Assembly: GCA_001414485.1 (NCBI GenBank)
Contig: LLEY01000038.1
Span: forward strand, 62,001 to 126,000
Reading direction: 5' to 3'
From: Calycina herbarum
Lineage: Eukaryota; Ascomycota; Leotiomycetes; Helotiales; Pezizellaceae
Length of the DNA: 64,000 nt
Both the position numbers and the translations under genes were made by a program. This document shows positions 55,643 to 64,000 of this stretch, piece by piece; positions within the stretch are counted from its first letter, which is position 1, and every line of letters starts with the position of its first letter. The notes beneath the pieces were generated by a model, which saw only the letters and a list, made by a program, of their open reading frames with translations, had not been told where the DNA came from and ran no database searches.

Positions 55643-56498
55643 ATGGGTTTGACATACACCGTGGATCCTGTAGACGTCATGGTGGCACGAGCCTTGAATC
55701 CCTCTTGGAACAAAAAGATGGATATGGCAGTTACAGCTGGACGCAAGACCGAGTTTCTGCGAGCAGAAAATGCAAAGGCCGCATTGCAAATTATGACACA
55801 GAGAGAGAGATTCAGAAGTGAATTTCCCAATCTGGCAAAGGAGGCGGATAGATGGAAAGACAGTCCCAGATGAAAAGATAAAGCTCACTGCTTTAACTAC
55901 AACTACAACTGTCTGCTCCCTATGCAATACCTGCGCAGAGATGCTGAAGGAAAAGCTGAAGGTCTGCTCCAAATGCAAGACGACTCATTATTGCTCGGCC
56001 GAATGTCAAAAAGCAGACTGGAAGACACATAAACTCACATGTGGCAATCCTTCAGCCGATACCTCGTCAAACCCGCCCACTCCTCAACCGCAAGCAGTCC
56101 CCAATACCTCCCAAGGATTTTCAGGTTACGGATCTTGCCATAGTATGCTCCAAGACCCAAAGGAAGAGAAAGTCTTCAAGCATCTCATCGACGCTTATCG
56201 ACTCCGTGTTGAAGACGAATATGTAATGACAGGTGACGTTTCCATGGATAGTCTCTACGGTGGAGGCAATCCCATGAACGGTTTCAAGAAATTTCTTACC
56301 AAAGCTGAGAAGAAATCGGGAATTCTACCATCTTGGTGGGACAAGAAGGCAAGAGCTAGATGCGAGAAGCAAGCACGATCGCCTTTGCAATATGCTGTTG
56401 AGAAGTCTGATAATGTTGAGGGGTATGGAGCTCCGTTGGCTCCCATGTCTTTGAGAGATCTCGCGCAAAAGATTTATGGTAAAGGTGTTGGATATTGA
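55643..56498 (+). CDS. MYND zinc-finger protein; N- and C-terminal frames disagree
   Basis: The C-terminal frame (55,864-56,498) encodes a MYND zinc finger: C-N-T-C, V-C-S-K-C-K-T-T-H-Y-C-S-A-E-C-Q, D-W-K-T-H-K-L-T-C. A conserved fungal tail follows: L-I-D-A-Y-R-L-R-V-E-D-E-Y, F-K-K-F-L-T-K-A and L-P-S-W-W, ending K-I-Y-G-K-G-V-G-Y. MYND fingers bind proline-rich partners. This frame has no usable ATG before the finger. Directly upstream, another frame starts at ATG 55,643 and reads protein-like sequence (M-G-L-T-Y-T-V-D-P ... R-E-R-F-R-S-E-F-P-N-L-A-K-E-A-D-R-W-K-D-S-P-R) to a TGA at 55,871-55,873. The two join by a 46-bp intron (55,818-55,863, GTGAAT...GACAG), or by a +1 shift at CCC-AGA-TGA. 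Which is right cannot be settled from sequence alone. Confidence 0.75.
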
Positions 56499-57022
56499 AT
56501 CAGGCTGTGATGACTTGCACCCCTTTTGGGTATTGGTCGAATTTGTCAACATCAACATCGACCCTGTACAGTTGTACATACAAATGAGCTCCATTGTTCA
56601 AGCTGGCGGCTTGTATGTTTCTTAGAACTCTCAATGTAACAAAGTGCCTTCCCTATTGCCGTTTTTTCATCAGTGATGTCTAACCCAGCTAACCAGAATC
56701 TTGATTTCTTGGCGAATGCTTAGCCAGGCGTAACTTTCGCGAATTCTATCAAATGAGGTTATGGGCTGTTGAAACAATTGTTAACCAATCATGTCCTACT
56801 GCCAACCGCTTGGCGAAACCCTGTCTGTTTTCCTAGGGATTTTCTTACCAACAATGCTCCCTCCTTGATGTACTAGCATCGCTGGTTCATTCTCTTACTA
56901 TATGTGTGAGCTTGAAGACAAGAATTAGGCCCACTGACCTTAGTTCCCCCTCCGAGCTGGATGACACTTAAAGACTGTAAGGGATTTAAGAAAGCTAAAA
57001 CACGCTCCTTCAATCCTAAATA
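56499..57022. other. Intergenic between convergent genes
   Basis: Shared 3' flank of the MYND gene and the CorA-like gene. Nothing recognised. Confidence 0.5.
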
Positions 57023-59701
57023 CTAAACCTCTCCCCTTATCTCCCGCTTATCTCCTCCCCATCTAAACATACTCCTCATCAAATAAACCAAAATCCACCA
57101 TTCAGTAGGCACTTTCTGCTCACTCGCAGGCTTGAATTGTTCAAAACGCGATCCTATCACCCTCCAAGACTCTTTGTCCTCCCTCATTCCCGAGATTAAA
57201 TTTACTCTTTGGGAAAGGTAATAGCCGTAGAGTTTTCCCGTAAGGAATTTCGTGTTGAATACTAGGATGTAGGTTGTGAGTGCGATGGCGAGACACGTGA
57301 TGATGAAAGGGGTTGAGGTGGATGAGGTGGAGAGGTTGGGGATGGAGTACAATGCCTGGAGGATTATGCTTTTAGTAAAAGAAGAAGGGGAAAGGAAAAA
57401 GGAAGGGGTGGGGGGAAACTTACGGCACAAAAAGCGAGAGGTAGGTAGAAGATGGAGACGTAGGTCAACATTTTTATATTCTCACCTAATCTGGTTGAAG
57501 CTCTACTTTCTACGAGAGCACTTGCGTTGAAAAGCTGGAAGAAACTTTAGCTCAGTCATAAAATTTACGGAAGAAAACAAATTGAAGCAGCCCTTACTCC
57601 ATCACGCAAAGCTTTGACTGTCTCCAGCTTGGTCTTGAACTCGGTCTGTATGTTCAACAAACTTTCTCGATGGTCCCGTATTCTCTTGACCAGTTCTTTA
57701 AACTCTTTTGCTTCATTGACACCATTCTCAAACGCCGAAATCTCCGGACGTTTCACCAAACAGGCTGAGTCAAGTAAGTCAGCAAGATCTGTCCGATCGA
57801 GCAGTGGCTTAACTCGAGCTTCGTAGTACAAATCCCATTGTTTAATGTTATCTCCAATGCCGGCTATAAATTCATTTAGACATCCGATAGCCCAGAAATA
57901 TTTCCGAGATCTGGTGAAATTCTCGTCATCGAAAAGTAAATTGGAATATTGTTTAGGTTTCATGAAATCCTCGACCAGCAAATCGGAGAGATAGTCATCA
58001 AGGGCAGTCCATCTGGCTACTACTTCGGAAAGACCCATACTTATAGCTTGCATTTCCGAAGTTACCATCGTGTGTTGTTGTACAATAACTCGCATCCGAA
58101 ATCCTGCATTGAAAAAGTCTTTCCCCTCCGGTGCAAGAAGTAGAATGGTGTAAAGTGGCGAGAGTCCTCGTAGAGCATAGAAAGACTCATCCTCGACAGT
58201 AGGGAGGAAGTCATCGCCCCCATATCGGTTGTAAGATACTCCATATATCTTTAATGATTAGTTTTAGTCTTGCATGCAGGCCAAGAGAGTACTTGCCGTC
58301 AGAGCGCTGCGCCGCAAACACTTATTTGAAGTCTTGGGGTTGGGATCTCCCTCGAACAAATGTCCTATTTTCCATTGCGACGCCTCTTGAGCCCACATTT
58401 CCATGTTGAGAATCTCAAAGAATGTAATGTGAAACCCACAGTCTCCTTCATAGGAATTCGACGAATGATTTCCAGGGACTCGCTTACATAGGAGGTGATT
58501 TTGGATGACTTCACTGAGGTTGTTGTCCTCAGTCATGGAGTTCGAGGCGAAATAAGGACAAATGATCTTATCATCTTTAACTTTGGCTGGTAGCGAGGCT
58601 AGCCCTTCAAGACGTCTGGAAATCTGGTTAGAAGTTTGCGTCTCACAGTTCTAATTTTTGGATTCACGGTGGTTCTCACATCACACGACGCCATGGTGCT
58701 GCGTATCTGACCGGTGCATCCGACGAGAATCGCTGGTCCCTTGTACAAACCACAGGCCGGAAAACTTGCTGGATTGAATCTCCATAACTAGAAAGAGTTG
58801 GTGAAGAAACAAAATATTCCCATGTGTTCGAAGCATACTATTCCGACTTAATCACATCACAGTTTTGGTCATTCCAATGGACATCCCACCAAGTGTTATC
58901 CCGTGTGGCCCATCCTGTCTTTCGTTCTCCAGCAGATTCCTGACTGTTTTCTGTTGCCGATTTCAGCTTTCCGAAATCGTACTTCAGTAGACTCTCAGTC
59001 CATGGATCGTAGTCTAGGATGCTGAAGATGCGGCTGTCTATGCTATGAAGATTTCGATTGAAGGTAGCCAGGTCCTCAACCTTTGCTTTGACTTTATCTT
59101 CAGCATCACCGATCCCCAAAGCCCATGGATGCAATTGAAGTCCAATTCTCGCATCGTAAGGAACTGCCCATCCAATTCCAAAATTCTTCTCAAGTGATTT
59201 AGCGAGAAAGGAAGCTTCTTCTTTCCAGTCTCCAAATGAGGAAGTATAGGTATACAACCAATTCGGAGGACCGTTCAGAACTCTATGTTTGTTCGCTTCA
59301 TTCTTTTGTAAGTGTTTCCAAGAATCCCTATCGTTTGAATTGGGGTCGATATGACTTGTATTTGTTGTTTCCGATAATGGAGACGAGGGTCGCGAGGGAG
59401 GAAGTGGAACATCTAGCGAACTATTTTAGCATCATTGACTCGAAGTAGGAAATTGATACCTACCGATCCAGTCTTGCCCGGGGTGTACGTTTTCATACCA
59501 TCTCCAGCGCCGCTTCTTGGGGCATTGAGGCGAGATACGATTGTTTCCCTCAAAAGAATGGCTCTCGTATATTTTGTGAAGCAAGGTTAGTAATTCTTGT
59601 GATACTTGATTGTCATGCTTCGCGGTATGAGGCTGCGAACTTGTCGAGTTTTCCCGAGGTTGTCTGGAATCAAAATCGTCGGAATCAAACATCATAGGCA
59701 T
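57023..59701 (-). CDS. CorA-like Mg2+ transporter family protein (fungal type)
   Basis: Seven exons (59,464-59,701; 58,839-59,412; 58,680-58,787; 58,297-58,615; 57,598-58,248; 57,424-57,534; 57,023-57,355) join to 777 residues without a frame break. The N-terminal half is variable and Trp-rich. From about residue 414 it carries the conserved core of this family: Y-A-L-R-G-L-S-P-L-Y-T-I-L-L-L, K-P-K-Q-Y-S-N-L-L-F-D-D-E, S-R-K-Y-F-W-A-I-G-C-L-N-E-F and L-R-D-G-L-F-N-A-S-A-L-V-E-S-R. Two membrane helices follow (652-667 and 684-701), as in CorA. The canonical Y-G-M-N selectivity motif after the first helix is not seen; Y-S-I-P-N occupies that region. Ion transport is therefore uncertain. Intron 4 uses a GC donor (GCAAGT). 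The start is the first ATG of the frame; in exon 4 the second of two nearby acceptors keeps the frame. Confidence 0.85.
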
Positions 59702-62700
59702 TTTTTCTTTGTAGGATGCAAACACTGGAATACATATTGAAGGATAAGGAGTCCAAAATCATGGGTTTCGTGACCAGGCTGGCGCCTACAGTGCGACTCA
59801 GTGTAGTACGCTGCAGGGGGTAATTTGCGCAAGGTACCGTCAGGGGTTGCAGAAATTCATGCCTGTAATCACAAGGCATTCAACCTTGTGAAATTTCACA
59901 ACTCTTCTTGAAGAATGAAGCAACATGAATCTAATTATTTGGGTCTTATCAAATAAATGAATTGATATTCCAAGTCTTGGTTGGATAATTTCGGGAGTAG
60001 AGCAACGTTATGCTTGAATTCATGCACTATTCCATGATGGTATCGTGTCTTTTAGTTACACATGATTGAAGAGTTTACTTTTCTGCCTGGGGATAGCATA
60101 CCGAAAAATCTATACGGGAAGAAAAGCTAGAACAAGGTAGAAATTAAAGTCGTATTTTACCTCTCAAGGTTCCTTTTGTCAGATGAAACTCCATCAACAA
60201 AATTGATAGCACCAGAGCTAACAGATAGGACTTTGAATGTCTTTTATCAACACTAGCAAATTATTTAAGCTACTCATCAAACACCAACTTCAGCCCAACA
60301 CTAGGCGCCAGATGACAATTATTATTCTAGGAGACCTTCGTAGACAACCATCAAATCCTCTGAACAAGAATAACCTGTTCTACTCTTTATACTAAAACTT
60401 AATACTAGAGTTAGAAGCTCTAGACCTGAGGATAGTTATAAGTTATCTGAGCTTTTATATCTTATAGTAGATTATACTTTCAAGATATACTATACTATTG
60501 AAAACTAGCTTACTATTAAATTTTAAATATGTTTAGACTATTTTGAAATACTAATAACTAGTCGTTATAATAGAAATAGACAGGTAGTAAGTGTATAATA
60601 AACTAAGAGTATAGTTCTTAGGCTAAATAGAGAACTAATACCGCCTTAATATCCTATCTATTTAGAAAATGCTTGAATCTGTTCTTTCCTGTCTTCTTTT
60701 CTTCCTCTCTCTTCCCGCCTCTTACTCTTCTTTATAGTTAATACTAATTCTTTCTATTACGTATTCGAAACTAATATCTTTATTTACTATACCTTGTCTT
60801 ATTATATAACCCTTACCAGCTAGATATTTTTTAATATCTTAGTCGTTCTTTAAAACTAATTCCCTTTCAACCAAAAGCGAATAGCGTAGTAACAGGTGAC
60901 AGCGATCCTAGTAGTTTTTCAAATTAGTAAGTAAAATATCCCTAAGACTTCCAAGTATTAGATTAAATCTAAGAAGAAAATAGCAACACATACCACACCT
61001 CTACTCAACGTAAAGAACTCTGGTAAAGCTGAACATGTATCAAATAAAATTCACTCAGAGGTTTACAATTATAGCAAAGTCAGGGATTAGAGAACTTCAA
61101 GAGAGCATTTGTTATTAACTTGAAGTGAGGCTGACATTTTAGAGATTAAGAAAATCGCTATAATATAAGAACAATGGCTGTCTAGAAGTCTGTGACATTA
61201 GTACCTATAATATGTCAAAAGAATGACGCGAAACTATATCAAATATTCCAAAAGATCGTAAATTCTTAAACGAAGGTCTACTGTCGAAAGTAATTCAACT
61301 GTCAAAGAAAGTCTTATCTCTAAATAAAAATTGATCTTTAGTTTCATCATAAAACAGTAATTAAGCAGTGTGAAAAACAAGTAATCTAAAAAGAGGGAAT
61401 GATAAGAGGCAAGTCCTCTCTATGTACTTCGCAATCTTCCAAGTTGCTCCACCTCTAATACTAGGGAGTTCATATTTGTTCACTATACCACATCGTTCTT
61501 TCTTAGATAATTCCATATCATAGGACCTTTCTAGTCCTGACCTGACCAGTGGTAGAGCTTAGTTAACTATCTAAACCCTTGCCAAGATACCGCCTAAATA
61601 ATTCACCATAGACTAGTCCAGTTGCTACTACAGGTTCAAATCCCCCTCCTTCCTCATCCCACAAATAAAAGAGATCAACCCCCTTTTTCCTTTCCATTGT
61701 TAGTAACAATGGTCTTCCTGGAAAGGACACTCTGACGCGACAACCTAAGTCGTTGGTATCAAGAATAAAAATTTGAAATATTTTCATATAGACTTTGAGT
61801 TCTTTTCCTCAGTTCTAATATAGAATTAGGAGATATTAGATAGATTTATAAATCTGAACGATGTTAAGTTGAAAGAGAATCTACTGTCAACTCTAATTCA
61901 ACTGTCAAATCAACCTTCAAAATTCAGATGGAAAAAACACACACAAGATAATAAGTATAAAAAAAGTATTCTAGAAATAAAAACAGGATATCTATAGACC
62001 CCTTAACATCCCTAACTTTGTTCATCTCTCAAACAGCTCAATCTAACACAGAGTAACTCTAACAACCTTAGCTTCAGTAAAACTTCTAATATTCAGAGAC
62101 AATTCAAATGCGGTGAAGTATTAAGTATCAAATAAATATTCAGACATAAAGGATAAGCTCCCACTCTGAAATCTACTCACTAGTAACAAAAGTTATATAA
62201 CTTGATTTTCCTAAAACTTCTAAGATAAAGTAATTGAATAGATATCGTTTAGATAGACGTTGAAAAATAACATAACCTCTTCTACCAGAACAAGTGACGG
62301 GAGATAGAATATACCATCGCTTGAAAAAAACAGCCTAGAAAGCTGAGCTGTAAGTAGCTTCTTAATAGTTCTAGGCCTATTATATGGCCAGCAAACTTCT
62401 GACGGGGGGCACTTGTAAACACAACGAATAACTGAAAGACTGACTAAACAACTGGGTAACAGAATGGACACGTTTGAAGCTGTCAAATAAGATGAGTAGG
62501 GTGTTGACTTGATGAATGAATCTTGCTCTCTTGTTTTATTTTTCTTGCAATAGAGAGCTAGAAAGGGAAAGAAGTGTACCGATCGCCCTGGTATCATAAC
62601 ACAACTAGTGTCTACAGGATACCGCCTAGACAAAAAAACATTAAATCAGGAACTTGAAATTACAAGCAAGGCACGCAAAAGACCCTGAAGAACAGGCCTA

Positions 62701-63055
62701 CTTCGTTTGGAACACAAAGGCAGATTTTTAAAAAAAACTGAGATAGTATTAAAAGACTATCTGAGAGGCGGCATTGACAGGAGCAGAAAATCCAGACGCT
62801 CGCTCAAAATAACAGATGCTCACCATCTTCGCCAAGATCTCTCCTATAACCTAGCATCGCCTTCGCCTTATCACCCCTTCCCACATATAGCACTAACTTC
62901 TTAGGGTTTGTGCCGTCAAGAATCTCCTTCATAGCTTGGCTTCGCCTCATGCGACAACAGAATCAAGTTGTAGTGGGAATTTACTTCGTGGGGTATCATG
63001 CGTTCTTTTCCGTGTTCGTACATTGTTTTGTTCATCCTTCCTTCACACCGCCCTA
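59702..63055. other. AT-rich intergenic region
   Basis: No gene recognised over 3.3 kb. It includes an AT-rich, stop-rich island at about 60,375-60,870, tRNA-like A and B box motifs near 61,541-61,643, and a short diverged direct repeat (about 61,278-61,308 and 61,881-61,911, sharing TAATTCAACTGTCAAA). Confidence 0.5.
60375..60870. mobile_element. Probable degraded repeat insertion (AT-rich island)
   Basis: Composition jumps to the TA/TAG-rich style of the left-hand repeat island and returns to normal at about 60,870. The edges are fairly sharp but I found no terminal repeats or target duplication, so its class is unknown. Confidence 0.4.
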
Positions 63056-63498
63056 CTAAGCAAACAAAGATGCGCCACCAGTCTCAATGGCGTCAATCTC
63101 GCTCATATCAAGAGGAGCCCGTCGGAAGCGTGCTGGAAGCTCATTGCGATCGAAGTATTCACCCTTTGCTGGGGTAACGGCACCAAGGGATTGACCAGAA
63201 ATGGAACCAATGGGTCCAGTGTTCTGTCGTCCAAGAGGACCGTGCTGGATGGCTTTCTGTCGGTAGGAGGAGAATGAGGGAGAGGAGGATTTAGAGAAAT
63301 CGGCTGGGAGCTCGTGGGATGGGGAGGCTGGGTGTGCATGAGGGGTGTGATCGATGGATGCTGCTGATGTGTTAGAAGGTCCAAAGCACGAGTTGGGTAT
63401 CCAAAATGCTTACCTGGAGTGGTTCGTTTGCCAATGAACTTGATCATGGGGGTTCGCTCAGCAGCAGCCGCCTGCCTGAGAACTTTGGTCGCGAACAT
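63056..63498 (-). CDS. KGD4: Mitochondrial 2-oxoglutarate dehydrogenase subunit 4 (formerly 37S ribosomal protein YMR-31)
   Basis: Exons 63,414-63,498 and 63,056-63,360, split by a 53-bp GT-AG intron, give 129 residues. The protein recruits the E3 component (dihydrolipoamide dehydrogenase) to the 2-oxoglutarate dehydrogenase core in the mitochondrial matrix; the family was first annotated as mitoribosomal. Evidence: a basic presequence with M-F-A-T-K-V-L-R-Q-A-A-A-A, then P-M-I-K-F-I-G-K-R, the hallmark H-T-P-H-A-H-P-A-S-P, S-Y-R-Q-K-A-I-Q-H-G-P-L, and the E3-binding tail E-L-P-A-R-F-R-R-A-P-L-D. It ends M-S-E-I-D-A-I-E-T-G-G-A-S-L-F-A. Length fits the family and the gene looks intact. The ATG at 63,498 begins the targeting sequence. 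Reading without splicing gives a spurious 131-codon frame. Confidence 0.95.
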
Positions 63499-64000
63499 TG
63501 TCGAATTGGTACTTTGGAGGGAGAAAGTATTGATAGACGAAGCTGGCGACGGGATAAGATTCTGCAGGCGTGGCTTTGCTGTCGTGTGCTCGAGAGGTTG
63601 ATGTTGGGATGGGGAGCAGAGGAGAGGGACGGGTGTGGAGGAAGGGGAGCTTCAAAGCTTTGTAGGTTATGCGGGAAGAGTCGGTGTTCGGTAGCCGAGT
63701 GAGTCTGCAGGAACTTGACGAAAAAAATTGTGGCTCGTGAAAGTTGACCCTTGTCAAGTCTGTCGAGCAGGTAACCTTGAACAGGACAGCGACCTCGAGA
63801 GCGAAATCGGAGTCCCGGCTTCCCCGTTTCTTTCCCAATTGTGGATGCAGATGATGCCTAAAATCTTCACCCACCCTGGATTTGTGAATGGAAAAGGAAT
63901 GCCAATTTTGTATTGAATATTTCACAATGAGGGGGTCTCAAGAGGGGAGGGGGCGTGGGGCAGAGACAGCGAGGGGGTTTGTTGTCAACCCCAAAATCAT
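63499..64000. other. Upstream region of KGD4
   Basis: Divergent short ORFs only; likely promoter of KGD4 and the flank of the next gene beyond the window. Nothing else recognised. Confidence 0.5.

Noticed and set aside
61278..61911. Short direct repeats sharing TAATTCAACTGTCAAA, considered as LTRs
   Set aside because: Similarity is only about 30 bp, with no LTR termini, target duplication or coding interior.

Overview
This window is nuclear DNA of a filamentous ascomycete (Pezizomycotina). I infer this from short GT-AG introns of 45-60 bp, a G1 glutamic peptidase, WSC and MYND domains, a fungal CorA-like protein, and a repeat island with the signature of repeat-induced point mutation (RIP). 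A leotiomycete is plausible but is inference only.

Bases 1 to about 29,880 are one gene-free, very AT-rich, RIP-degraded transposon nest. Frame-by-frame reading recovers the original layers. A Tad-like LINE on the minus strand (about 5,104-11,200) carries a complete hAT element (5,773-8,580) and is cut on its left by a plus-strand Ty3/Gypsy copy (1-5,103). A second copy of that Gypsy family (about 11,210-18,223, minus strand, gag-protease only) holds a Fot1/pogo-like element (15,695-17,521) and a MITE (11,741-14,018), which itself holds another pogo-like element (12,019-13,878). A different chromodomain Gypsy (18,224 to about 29,560, plus strand) is split by a pogo-like element (19,265-27,864), which is split in turn by a full-length Gypsy (20,235-26,970). 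It is also split by a solo LTR (28,429-28,872). Target-site duplications are visible for most of these insertions.

From about 29,880 onward the DNA has normal composition and carries genes: a secreted G1 peptidase (31,790-32,683, +), a proline-rich protein of unknown role (37,769-38,722, -), a tiny secreted cysteine-containing protein (40,142-40,399, -), a WSC-collagen protein in 37 exons (41,658-46,576, -), a kelch-repeat membrane protein (52,557-54,636, +), a MYND zinc-finger gene with a reading-frame problem (55,643-56,498, +), a CorA-like membrane protein (57,023-59,701, -) and the mitochondrial 2-oxoglutarate dehydrogenase subunit KGD4 (63,056-63,498, -). Between them lie a MULE-like MITE (34,296-34,745), an old element with long inverted arms (about 35.9-36.9 kb), a small AT-rich island near 60.4-60.9 kb, and long stretches with no supported gene. 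Four of the eight gene products carry signal peptides and appear to be secreted or surface proteins; I see no shared pathway among the genes.

The most remarkable feature is the WSC-collagen gene. Thirty-seven exons, sixteen of them 11 nt or shorter, join without a frame break into 560 codons. These include 83 uninterrupted Gly-X-Y triplets whose exon boundaries nearly all fall at glycine codons, the architecture known from animal fibrillar collagens. Part of the block arose by tandem duplication of exon-intron units, and one splice acceptor appears to be broken.
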